Below, piece after piece: positions 54,783-62,249 of a stretch of 64,000 nt of DNA (positions are counted from its first letter, which is position 1; every line of letters begins with the position of its first letter). The DNA comes from Microlunatus capsulatus (lineage in GTDB: Bacteria; Actinomycetota; Actinomycetes; Propionibacteriales; Propionibacteriaceae): NCBI RefSeq assembly GCF_017876495.1, contig NZ_JAGIOB010000001.1, positions 4,154,001-4,218,000 of the forward strand, in the 5' to 3' direction. A program made the position numbers and the translations under genes. Under the pieces are notes generated by a model. That model was not told the DNA's origin. It ran no database searches and saw only the letters and a list, made by a program, of their open reading frames with translations.

Positions 54783-55964
54783 GTGACCCTGGACGACCGC
54801 ACCACCGCGCACGACACTCCCACGACCCGAGCGGACGGCACGAACGGCAGCGCCGGATCGCCGCTGGCGCCCTACGACAGCCTGCTGCTGGTGTCCTTCG
54901 GCGGCCCCGAGCAGCCCGACGACGTGGTGCCGTTCCTGGAGAACGTGACCCGCGGGCGCGGCATTCCCCGCGAGCGGCTGGTGGAGGTCGGCCAGCACTA
55001 CTACCTCTTCGGCGGCCGCAGCCCCATCAACGACCAGTGCCGCGAGCTCCTCGCGGCCCTGCGCGCCGAGCTCGACGGGCGCGGGATCGACCTGCCCCTG
55101 CACTGGGGGAACCGCAACTGGGACCCCTACCTCGACGCCGAGGTGCAGGCGATGGGCGCGGCCGGCCACCGGCGGACCCTGGCCGTGCTGACCAGCGCGT
55201 ACCCCTCCTACAGCTCGTGCCGGCAGTACCGGGAGAACCTCTACGACGCCGTCCAGGGCACCGGGGTGGAGGTCGACAAGATCCGCCACTACTCCGACCA
55301 CCCGGGCTTCGTCACCGCGTCGGTCGACGCGACCCTGGCCGCGCTGGACTCCCTCGGCGAGGTCGCCGACGAGGCGCGGCTGGTCTTCGTCACCCACTCC
55401 ATCCCGACGGCGATGGCGCAGACCTCCGGGCCGACGCCGCGCAGCGCGGACGGCGGCTACGTCGACTGGCACCTCGCGGTGGCGGCCGCCGTCACCCGCG
55501 AGGTGAACACCCGCCGCGGCGTCGAGCACGGCCACGACCTGGCCTTCTGCTCCCGCTCCGGCCCGCCCAGCCAGCCCTGGGCCGAGCCCGACGTCAACGA
55601 CCACCTGACCGCGCTGCACGAGGGCGGCACCAAGGCGGTCGTCGTCGTCCCGATCGGCTTCATCTCCGACCACATGGAGGTCATCTACGACCTCGACACC
55701 GAGGCGGAGGAGACGGCCGAGGGCCTGGGCCTGCCGTTCGCCCGGGCCGCCACGGCGGGCACCCACCCGGCCTTCGTCGCCGGGCTCGTCGACCTGATGC
55801 TGGAGCGCGCGGCCGCCGCCCGCGGCGAGGAGCCGGCGCGGCCCGTCGTCGACGGCGGCCCGGTCGGCTGGTATGACTGCCAGCCCGACTGCTGCCGCAA
55901 CCTGCGGGACCCCGGCCGGCTGGCGCTGTGCCAGGTGGGCGGCCCCGTCCCCACGCCGGTCTGA
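54783..55964 (+). CDS. cpfC: Ferrochelatase (coproporphyrin III type)
   Basis: 393-aa enzyme inserting Fe2+ into coproporphyrin III in the actinobacterial haem pathway (also called hemH). Catalytic H205 (FVTHSIPTAMA) and E299 (SDHMEVIYDLD) are present, and the N-terminal LLVSFGGPEQPDDVVPFLEN is the family start. The C-terminal DCQPDCCRNL ... ALCQ gives Cys 366, 370, 371 and 383, and C146 sits in SSCRQYREN, a pattern consistent with the [2Fe-2S] cluster reported for actinobacterial ferrochelatases. GTG 54783 lies 6 nt after CAAGAT. No other haem gene is next to it. Confidence 0.93.
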   Translation: MTLDDRTTAHDTPTTRADGTNGSAGSPLAPYDSLLLVSFGGPEQPDDVVPFLENVTRGRGIPRERLVEVGQHYYLFGGRSPINDQCRELLAALRAELDGRGIDLPLHWGNRNWDPYLDAEVQAMGAAGHRRTLAVLTSAYPSYSSCRQYRENLYDAVQGTGVEVDKIRHYSDHPGFVTASVDATLAALDSLGEVADEARLVFVTHSIPTAMAQTSGPTPRSADGGYVDWHLAVAAAVTREVNTRRGVEHGHDLAFCSRSGPPSQPWAEPDVNDHLTALHEGGTKAVVVVPIGFISDHMEVIYDLDTEAEETAEGLGLPFARAATAGTHPAFVAGLVDLMLERAAAARGEEPARPVVDGGPVGWYDCQPDCCRNLRDPGRLALCQVGGPVPTPV

Positions 55965-55986
55965 CCGGCACGGCAGGCTGCTGACC

Positions 55987-58080
55987 GTGACCGAGCACCC
56001 GGCGCCCGACGCCAGCCCCGACCCGACGGCGCCCGACCCCTGGACCGACCTCCAGGCCTACGTCGCCCTGCCGCGGCTGGGCGACCTGGTGACCGGGCCC
56101 GACGGCCAGCTGCTGGTGGCCGTGTCCACCCTCGACGAGGACGGCACCGGCCGGCGGACCGCCTGGTGGCGGCTCGACCCCACCGGCGCACGGCCGGCCG
56201 TGGCGCACACCCGCTCGGTGGAGGGCGAGGGGTCGGCGGCCTACCTGCCCGACGGCCGGCTGCTCTTCACCTCGGGTCGTCCGGTTCCGGCGGGGGCCGG
56301 TGAGGACGCGGGCGAGCTCGCGGCGGTCTGGTGCCTGCCGGCCGGTGGCGGCGAGGCCTCGGTGCTGGCCAGCCGCGAGGGCGGCTGGACCTCGGTGACG
56401 ACGGCCCGTGCCGGCGCCCGCGCGGTGCTGGGCCTGCCCGTGATGCTGGGCGCGGCCGACCTGGCCGAGGACGCGGCGCGGCGCCGGGAGCGGCGCAAGC
56501 GCAAGATCAGCGCCCTGCTGCACACCGGTGCGGCTGTCCGCTTCTGGGACCACGACCTCGGCCCCGACGCCCCGCAGCTGGTGGCGACGGACCTGCCGGC
56601 CGACCTCGACCCGCGCGCCGCGGTCGCCGTCCCCGCCGCCGACCTGCCGCTGGCCCTGCCCGACCCCGGGCGGGCGCTGGCGGGCACGCCGTCGCTCAGC
56701 GCGGACGGCCGGTGGGCCGCCGTGACCTGGCAGACGCCGGTCGCCGCCGGCGCCACCGCCAGCTCGGTCGCGCTGGTCGACCTCGACGCGGCCGCCGCCG
56801 GTCGCGCCGCGCCGGTCCGGGTGGTCGCGGCCGCCACCGACGCGCACGACTTCCGCGACGCCGTGCTGGCCCCCGACGGGGGCAGCCTCGTCTGCGTCCG
56901 GGACACCCGCGGCACCGCCGACGAGCCGTCCGCCGAGGTGCTCTGGGTCGTCGACGTGGCCACCGGCGAGGGCCGGGCGCTCGCCGAGGACTGGGACCGC
57001 CGGCCCACCCCGGCGCTGCTGACCCCGGACGGCACCGCCGTGCTGGTCACCGTCGACGACAACGGCCACCGGCCCATCTACGCCGTCGACCTCACCAGCG
57101 GTCGGCGCCGACGGCTCACCGACCTGGGAGCGCACAGTGCGCTCACCCTCTCCTGGGACGGCCGCACCCTCTACGCCCTGCGCAGCGAGTACACCGACCC
57201 GGGCTCCGTGATCGCCGTCGACCTGCTGACCAGCCGGCTTGAGGTGCTGCCCCGGCCCGTCGCCTACCCGGCGATGCCGGGCCGGCTGGAGAACGTCGAG
57301 CTGGAGGTGGCGGACGGGACGCGGGTCCGCGGCTACCTGGCCACGCCGACGACGGCCTCGCGCAGCGACCCCGCCCCGCTGGTGCTCTGGGTGCACGGCG
57401 GGCCCTTCAGCTCCTGGAACGCGTGGTCGTGGCGCTGGTGCCCCTGGCTGCTGGTCGCCCAGGGCTACGCCGTGCTGCTGCCGGACCCCGCCCTGTCCAC
57501 CGGCTACGGCCAGGGCATGGTGCGGCGGGGCTGGACCGACTGGGGCGGCACGCCGTACACCGACCTGATGGCGATCACCGACCTCGTCGAGCAGCGGCCC
57601 GACGTCGACGACACCCGGACGGCGGTGATGGGCGGCTCCTTCGGCGGCTACATGGCCAACTGGATCGCCGGCCACACCGACCGGTTCCGGGCCGTCGTCA
57701 GCCACGCCGGGCTGTGGGACCTCGCGACCTTCCTGCCCACCACCGACCTGCCGTGGTTCTGGGCGCGCGAGCTGACCCCGGAGATGCGCCGCCGGTGCTC
57801 CCCGGCCCGGTTCGCCGACCAGGTCCGGACGCCCGTGCTCGTGGTCCACGGGGACCGCGACTACCGGGTGCCGGTGGGGGAGGGGCTGGCGCTGTGGTGG
57901 GACCTGGTGTCCCGGCACGAGGGACCCCCCGAGGACCTGCCGCACCGCTTCCTGCAGTTTCCCGACGAGAACCACTGGGTACTGGCGCCCCAGCACGCCG
58001 TCGTCTGGTACGAGACGGTGCTCACATTCCTCGACGTGCACGTGCGCGGGGGGAATGCGGGAGAGCCCCCCGCGTTGTAG
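55987..58080 (+). CDS. S9 family prolyl-oligopeptidase-like peptidase
   Basis: 697-aa serine peptidase. A seven-bladed beta-propeller (about 20-430; repeated DG-x-W/L-type strands such as SADGRWAAVTWQ and SWDGRTLYALRS) caps an alpha/beta-hydrolase domain with S551 (MGGSFGGYMANW), D625 (HGDRDYRVPVG) and H663 (FPDENHWVL). It cleaves short peptides or acyl-peptides, likely in the cytoplasm as no signal peptide is seen. GTG 55987 lies 7 nt after CAGGCT and 22 nt after the ferrochelatase stop; the upstream frame is the antisense-like shadow of that gene. Confidence 0.9.
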   Translation: MTEHPAPDASPDPTAPDPWTDLQAYVALPRLGDLVTGPDGQLLVAVSTLDEDGTGRRTAWWRLDPTGARPAVAHTRSVEGEGSAAYLPDGRLLFTSGRPVPAGAGEDAGELAAVWCLPAGGGEASVLASREGGWTSVTTARAGARAVLGLPVMLGAADLAEDAARRRERRKRKISALLHTGAAVRFWDHDLGPDAPQLVATDLPADLDPRAAVAVPAADLPLALPDPGRALAGTPSLSADGRWAAVTWQTPVAAGATASSVALVDLDAAAAGRAAPVRVVAAATDAHDFRDAVLAPDGGSLVCVRDTRGTADEPSAEVLWVVDVATGEGRALAEDWDRRPTPALLTPDGTAVLVTVDDNGHRPIYAVDLTSGRRRRLTDLGAHSALTLSWDGRTLYALRSEYTDPGSVIAVDLLTSRLEVLPRPVAYPAMPGRLENVELEVADGTRVRGYLATPTTASRSDPAPLVLWVHGGPFSSWNAWSWRWCPWLLVAQGYAVLLPDPALSTGYGQGMVRRGWTDWGGTPYTDLMAITDLVEQRPDVDDTRTAVMGGSFGGYMANWIAGHTDRFRAVVSHAGLWDLATFLPTTDLPWFWARELTPEMRRRCSPARFADQVRTPVLVVHGDRDYRVPVGEGLALWWDLVSRHEGPPEDLPHRFLQFPDENHWVLAPQHAVVWYETVLTFLDVHVRGGNAGEPPAL

Positions 58081-58183
58081 GGGGCGCGATCGCCCCAGCG
58101 GCGAGCGCTCGACTTGCTCCGTGTGATAGAGATGCGCACGAACTGAGCAGGCACGATGGCAGGCAAGACCCGGGAAGGGAACG

Positions 58184-58486
58184 ATGGCGACCGATTACGA
58201 CGCCCCGCGCAAGACCGACGAAGAGCTGAACGAAGACAGCATCGAAGAGCTGAAGACGCGCCGCAACGACAAGAACTCCGGCAAGGTCGACGAGGACGAG
58301 ACCGAGGCCGCCGAGGCCTTCGAGCTGCCCGGCGCCGACCTCTCCCACGAGGAGCTGACGGTCCGGGTGCTGCCCCGGCAGTCCGACGAGTTCACGTGCG
58401 CCGGCTGCTTCCTGGTGCGGCACCGCAGCCAGATCGCCGAGGAGCGCTCCAACGGCGAGGAGTACTGCTTCGACTGCGCCGGCTGA
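58184..58486 (+). CDS. DUF4193 zinc-ribbon protein
   Basis: 100-aa conserved actinobacterial protein. ATDYDAPRKTDEELNEDSIE is the family start; the C-terminal FTCAGCFLVRHRSQIAEE and EYCFDCAG give C-x2-C and C-x2-C for one zinc. The N-terminal half is acidic. Function unknown, but it is highly conserved and expressed in mycobacteria and Streptomyces and resembles a small RNA polymerase- or ribosome-associated factor by size only. ATG 58184 has GGGAAGGG upstream. A hairpin overlaps the stop codon region. Confidence 0.9.
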   Translation: MATDYDAPRKTDEELNEDSIEELKTRRNDKNSGKVDEDETEAAEAFELPGADLSHEELTVRVLPRQSDEFTCAGCFLVRHRSQIAEERSNGEEYCFDCAG

Positions 58487-58572
58487 CCCCTCCGGGTCGG
58501 CCGCACGGGCTCCGCGGAGCCCACCACCGGGCCCTCGTCCCACCCCGACCACCGGGGTGCGGACCGGGGCCC
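58481..58572 (+). terminator. Three successive hairpins at the DUF4193 3' end
   Basis: First, GGCTGACCC / GGGTCGGCC at 58481-58502 with one mismatch, overlapping the stop. Second, the 16-bp perfect palindrome GGGCTCCGCGGAGCCC at 58507-58522. Third, a 15-bp stem at 58529-58572 (GGGCCC, TCC, CACCCC against GGGGTG, GGA, GGGCCC) around a 7-nt loop. Confidence 0.65.
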
Positions 58573-58775
58573 GACGCACACATCACGATTGGACATACAT
58601 GCTGGCGACGGCGCCGGCTGCGTGGTCAACTTGGCCTGCACTCCTGAGTCACGCGGCTCGGTGTGCAGGCCAGTTCTGGTGCTGGGGGCCGTCCCGCCCC
58701 GGCAACGGACGCCTGCCGGCCGCGACCACCCCGGATGTGCCGGTCTGATTGGGGGCAGTCAGTCCGGACAGAGAG
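58573..58775. other. Structured gene-free stretch, possible RNA
   Basis: Part of the 346-nt gap between DUF4193 and DUF4235. It is AT-richer at its left end (TTGGAC near 58587 and TACATG near 58595 as promoter-like bits) and holds TGGCCTGCAC / GTGCAGGCCA (58632-58672, 21-nt loop). No open frame with coding character was found. It could be a small RNA or a long 3' leader, but no known RNA family was recognised. Confidence 0.35.
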
Positions 58776-58804
58776 CCGCCTCGCGTCCTCCAGACGCGAG
58801 GCGG
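58776..58804 (-). terminator. Perfect 12-bp hairpin after DUF4235
   Basis: CCGCCTCGCGTC / GACGCGAGGCGG with a 5-nt loop, 29 nt past the DUF4235 stop on the minus strand. Confidence 0.75.
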
Positions 58805-58832
58805 TGATCCGGCCGCCACGGCGGCGAGGCGC

Positions 58833-59174
58833 TCAGCGGCCCGGCGTGCCCAGCCCGGTGCGCCGCACCAGCAGCCGCGTCGCGGCCAGCCCGACCGCCG
58901 TCGCCAGACCCCACGCCCGCGCCTGCGCCTTCGGCACCTCCGGGTCGTCCTTCTTCGGCGGCCGCGCCCCCGTCACCACCCGCCAGCCCACCGAGACCAG
59001 CGTCCGGGCGGCGAGCGTGGTCACCAGCGCGGTCGCCAGCACCCAGGCCTTGCCGAGCACCTTCTCCGACACGGTCGTGGGCAGCTGCGCGGTCGTGGGC
59101 TGCGGGCCGGTCGAGGTCTGCTGACCGGTCGAGGTCTGCGGGGCGGTCCTGGGCTGCGGGGCGGGCGCACTCAT
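58833..59174 (-). CDS. DUF4235 family membrane protein
   Basis: 113-aa small membrane protein. EKVLGKAWVLATALVTTLAA, ARTLVSVGWRVVTG and QARAWGLATAVGLAATRLLV give the family layout of two membrane segments around a short polar loop with a KKDDPE-type motif. The first 35 residues are low-complexity, with QTSTG repeated (QTSTGQQTSTG) and Pro/Thr-rich. Function unknown. ATG 59174 is preceded by an AGAGGA site. It stands between the DUF4193 gene and the divergent DUF3093 gene. Confidence 0.82.
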   Translation of the reverse strand: MSAPAPQPRTAPQTSTGQQTSTGPQPTTAQLPTTVSEKVLGKAWVLATALVTTLAARTLVSVGWRVVTGARPPKKDDPEVPKAQARAWGLATAVGLAATRLLVRRTGLGTPGR

Positions 59175-59309
59175 CGGGCGGTCCTCTCGGGACGGGCCGG
59201 CGGGCCGGCGCGGTCGGGGTGCCGGGCCGGCGGCCCGGGCGGGCGCGGCGCCGGGCGCCGTCGTCCGCGGACATCCTAGGCACCGCCCCGGCCGACTAGG
59301 GTCACCTCC

Positions 59310-59759
59310 ATGCTCTACCGCGAACGCCTCACGGTGCCCCTCGTCTGGTGGGTGCTCGCGCTGCTGCTCGCGGTGTCCCTGCTCGCCGCCGTCGGCTTCT
59401 ACCTGGGTCCCGTCTGGGGCGTCGCCGTCTTCGTGGCCGCGCTGGCCGTGGCCGCCGGCCTCTTCGTCTCGACCGCCGTCGTCATCGAGGTCGACGAGGC
59501 GGAGCTGCGGGTGGGCCGCGCGGTCATCGGCCGGCCCTGGATCGCGGGCTGCCGGGCGCTGGACGCCGCGGCGGCCGAGGTGCGCGGCGGCACCGGGGCG
59601 GATGCGCGCGCCCACCTGGTGCTGAAGCCCTACGTGGCCACCGCGGTGGAGATCACCCTCGACGACCCCGCCGACCCGGTGCCCTACTGGCTGGTCTCCA
59701 GCCGACGGCCCGGCCGGCTCGCGGCGGCCCTGGGCGCGGACGGGGACGTGACCCCGTGA
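59310..59759 (+). CDS. DUF3093 family membrane protein
   Basis: 149-aa protein with two N-terminal membrane segments (VWWVLALLLAVSLLAAVGFY and GVAVFVAALAVAAGLFVSTA) and a soluble tail: VIEVDEAELRVGRAVIGRPW then PVPYWLVSSRRPGRLAAAL, the ending typical of DUF3093. Conserved just upstream of dut across actinobacteria. ATG 59310 lies 7 nt after TAGGGT. The stop overlaps dut as GTGA, so translation is coupled. Function unknown. Confidence 0.87.
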   Translation: MLYRERLTVPLVWWVLALLLAVSLLAAVGFYLGPVWGVAVFVAALAVAAGLFVSTAVVIEVDEAELRVGRAVIGRPWIAGCRALDAAAAEVRGGTGADARAHLVLKPYVATAVEITLDDPADPVPYWLVSSRRPGRLAAALGADGDVTP

Positions 59760-60214
59760 GCGCCCCGGACCTGGAGGTGCAGTTCACCCGGCTGCACCCC
59801 GACGTCGAGCCGCCCGTCTACGCCCACCCCGGCGACGCCGGCGCCGACCTGCGCTGCCGCGAGCCGTTCACCCTCGGGCCGGGGGAGCGCCGCCTCGTCG
59901 GCACCGGCCTGGCCATCGCGCTGCCCGAGGGCTACGCGGCCTTCGTGCACCCCCGCTCCGGGCTCGCGACGCGCTTCGGCGTGACCGTGGTCAACGCCCC
60001 GGGCACCGTCGACGCCGGGTACCGGGGTGAGATCTGCGTCTGCCTGCTCAACACCGACGCCCAGCACCCGGTCGCCTTCGCCGCCGGCGACCGCATCGCC
60101 CAGCTGGTGGTCCAGCAGGTCAGCCGGGTGCGGTTCGTGGCCGCGGACGCGCTGCCGGACTCGGTCCGGGGATTTGGTGGACACGGGTCCACGGGAGGAA
60201 TACTGGGCGGGTGA
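59756..60214 (+). CDS. dut: dUTP diphosphatase
   Basis: 152-aa trimeric dUTPase that hydrolyses dUTP to dUMP, keeping uracil out of DNA and feeding dTMP synthesis. All five motifs are seen: HPGDAGADLR (1), VHPRSGLATR (2), VVNAPGTVDAGYRGEI (3), GDRIAQLVV (4) and the mobile C-terminal RGFGGHGSTGG (5) that closes over the nucleotide. GTG 59756 overlaps the DUF3093 stop; its own stop overlaps the DUF3710 start, both by 4 nt. Confidence 0.95.
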   Translation: MSAPDLEVQFTRLHPDVEPPVYAHPGDAGADLRCREPFTLGPGERRLVGTGLAIALPEGYAAFVHPRSGLATRFGVTVVNAPGTVDAGYRGEICVCLLNTDAQHPVAFAAGDRIAQLVVQQVSRVRFVAADALPDSVRGFGGHGSTGGILGG

Positions 60215-60984
60215 TCTTCAGGCGCACCAAGAAGCGGTCCGACGAGCAGGAGCTCGACGCCGCCACCCCCGGCACCCTCGACGAGCCGGAGGGCGCGGCC
60301 GACGACGTGGACGCGGCGGACGGCGAGGCGGGCGCGGAGGCGGCCGACGGCGAGGTCGAGCTGGACGTCGAGGCGCTGGACGCTCGCGACTGGCGCGCGC
60401 AGGGGCCCTTCGACATCGCCGAGGTGGACGAGGACGACGACCTCACCGGGACGCCCGAGGCACCCCGCATCGACCTGGGCGCCATGGTGCTGGCCGGCTT
60501 CCCCGGCGCCGAGCTGCGGCTGCAGATGTCGGAGGAGACCCAGCAGATCGTCTCCGCGATGCTCATCCACGAGGGCTCGGCCCTCGAGCTGGGCGCCTAC
60601 GCCGCACCCCGCAGCGGCGGCCTGTGGTCCGAGCTCCGCGAGGAGATCATGGCCGCGGCCACCGAGGCCGGCGGCTCCGCCTCCCTGGCCGAGGGTCCCT
60701 TCGGCGTCGAGCTCCGCCGGCTCGTGCCCGTCAGCACCCCGGAGGGGGAGCAGGGCTACCAGCCCTCCCGTATGTGGGTGGCCGAGGGCCCGCGCTGGCT
60801 GCTGCGCGGCATCGTCTACGGCCAGGCCGCCCTCGAGGAGGGCCTGGAGTCCCCGGTGGCGGAGATGCTCACCGCCTTCCGCTCCGTCGTGGTCCGCCGC
60901 GGCGACGACGCGATGGCCCCCGGCGACCTGCTGCCGCTGTCCATGCCCCAGAACCTCGTGCCCGCCGACGAGCAGCCCGCGTGA
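60211..60984 (+). CDS. DUF3710 family protein
   Basis: 257-aa actinobacterial protein. An acidic, low-complexity N-terminal third (about 12-85, Glu/Asp-rich) leads to the conserved domain PRIDLGAMVLAGFPGAELRL, EGSALELGAYAAPRSGGLWS, EGPFGVELRRLVPV and RWLLRGIVYGQAALE. Conserved next to dut in actinobacteria; unknown function. GTG 60211 overlaps the dut stop as GTGA. Its stop is 92 nt before the preferred start of the next gene. Confidence 0.88.
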   Translation: MIFRRTKKRSDEQELDAATPGTLDEPEGAADDVDAADGEAGAEAADGEVELDVEALDARDWRAQGPFDIAEVDEDDDLTGTPEAPRIDLGAMVLAGFPGAELRLQMSEETQQIVSAMLIHEGSALELGAYAAPRSGGLWSELREEIMAAATEAGGSASLAEGPFGVELRRLVPVSTPEGEQGYQPSRMWVAEGPRWLLRGIVYGQAALEEGLESPVAEMLTAFRSVVVRRGDDAMAPGDLLPLSMPQNLVPADEQPA

Positions 60985-61076
60985 ACGTCAGGACACGGTT
61001 GCGCGAACGGCAGACGACGGTTGACTCCGGTGGGATGCTGGATCCGGAAGCACCCACCGTCGTCCGAGGGATTGAT

Positions 61077-61472
61077 GTGACCAGCGACACCCGTCCGGTC
61101 AAGGAGAGCAGGCTCGCCCGGGCCCTGCGCCGGCTCGCCTCCTCCAACGCGGAGCTCGAGTCGGAGGAGCTGCAGCAGCAGGTCCGCGACGAGGGCGCCG
61201 TCCCCATCCAGACCTGCGAGGACCGCCAGCAGGTGGCCCTCACCGGCACCGTGGCCACCGTCACCATCACCCCGCGCGGCGGGCACCCGGCCCTCGAGGT
61301 CGAGCTGCGCGACGGGTCCGGCGCGGTGACGCTGCTGTGGCTGGGTCGTCGGCAGATCCCGGGCATCGACCCGGGCCGCACCATCAAGGTGTGGGGCCGG
61401 ATCAGCTGCCACGAGGGCCGCCGGCTGATGTACAACCCCCGCTACGAGCTCTTCTGCACCCAGCGCAGCTGA
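61077..61472 (+). CDS. OB-fold nucleic acid-binding domain protein
   Basis: 131-aa protein. After a helical lead (RLARALRRLASSNAELESEE) comes an OB-fold: QVALTGTVATVTITPRGGHP, LEVELRDGSGAVTLLWLGRR, PGRTIKVWGRISCHEGRRLM and YNPRYELF, related to the tRNA-anticodon-type OB fold. Binding of nucleic acid is expected. A frame open to GTG 60981, with a GTGA overlap to DUF3710, is rejected as start because 10 of the 32 extra codons end in A/T, against almost none in the gene body, and GTG 61077 has a GAGGGA site. Conserved between DUF3710 and DUF3159 in actinobacteria. Confidence 0.85.
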   Translation: MTSDTRPVKESRLARALRRLASSNAELESEELQQQVRDEGAVPIQTCEDRQQVALTGTVATVTITPRGGHPALEVELRDGSGAVTLLWLGRRQIPGIDPGRTIKVWGRISCHEGRRLMYNPRYELFCTQRS

Positions 61473-61508
61473 GGGTGCCCCGCACCGCGGCGACCCGCCG
61501 GGCACCCC

Positions 61509-62234
61509 GTGGCTGAGCGGCCCGACGACCGGGCCCTGACCGCCGCCGACGCCTCGTCCGGGACGCCCCTGAGCCCGGGCGCCGCACCACCCCCCCGCTA
61601 CGTCGAGGAGCTGGTGCGGGCCGAGCTGGGCCGCACCCTCGGCGGGGCCCGCGGGATGGTCGAGTCGGCCCTGCCGTTCGTCGCCTTCACGATCGCCTGG
61701 GTGCTCACCCGGCAGCTGTACCCGGCGCTGGGCGCCGCCTTCGCCGTCGCCCTGGTGGCGGCTGTCGTGCGGCTGGTCCAGCGCCAGTCCGTGCGCTTCG
61801 TCCTGCAGGCGGTGGTGCCGACGGCGATCGCCGCCCTGGTCGCCACCCGCACCGGCCGGGCCGAGGACGTCTTCCTGCCGGGCATCCTCTACAACGGGGC
61901 CCTGGCGCTGGTCTCGGTGCTCACCATCGCCGTCCGCCGCCCGCTGGTGGGCTACCTCGTCGGCACCGCGCTCTCGGACCCGACGGGGTGGGTCCGCGAC
62001 CGCGGCCTGGTGGCGCTCAGCTCGAAGCTGACAGCGGTGCTGGCCGTGCCCTACCTGCTGCGCTTCGTCGTCCAGCTGCCGCTGTTCCTCACCGGCCAGG
62101 TCGTCTGGCTCGGCGTGGCCAAGGTCGTCCTCGGCTGGCCCCTGCTGGTCGCCGCCCTGTTCGTCATGGGCCTGCTGCTCTCCCGCGGACGGACCCCGGT
62201 GGACCCGGCCGCGCCCCGCCCCGACCCCGCCTGA
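61509..62234 (+). CDS. DUF3159 family membrane protein
   Basis: 241-aa integral membrane protein with about six segments: ALPFVAFTIAWVLTRQLYPA, FAVALVAAVVRLVQ, VLQAVVPTAIAALVA, GALALVSVLTIAVRRPLVGY, and a C-terminal pair with VLGWPLLVAALFVMGLLL. GRAEDVFLPGILYNGA is the conserved loop of the family. Conserved with the dut/DUF3710/OB cluster; an intracellular septation- or potassium-related role has been guessed for homologues but nothing is proved. GTG 61509 begins 36 nt after the OB-fold stop. Confidence 0.85.
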   Translation: MAERPDDRALTAADASSGTPLSPGAAPPPRYVEELVRAELGRTLGGARGMVESALPFVAFTIAWVLTRQLYPALGAAFAVALVAAVVRLVQRQSVRFVLQAVVPTAIAALVATRTGRAEDVFLPGILYNGALALVSVLTIAVRRPLVGYLVGTALSDPTGWVRDRGLVALSSKLTAVLAVPYLLRFVVQLPLFLTGQVVWLGVAKVVLGWPLLVAALFVMGLLLSRGRTPVDPAAPRPDPA

Positions 62235-62249
62235 GCGGGGCCCCTCAGC

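Noticed and set aside
60981-61076. Extended N-terminus of the OB-fold gene with GTGA overlap
   Set aside because: 10 of 32 codons end in A or T, unlike coding DNA in this window.
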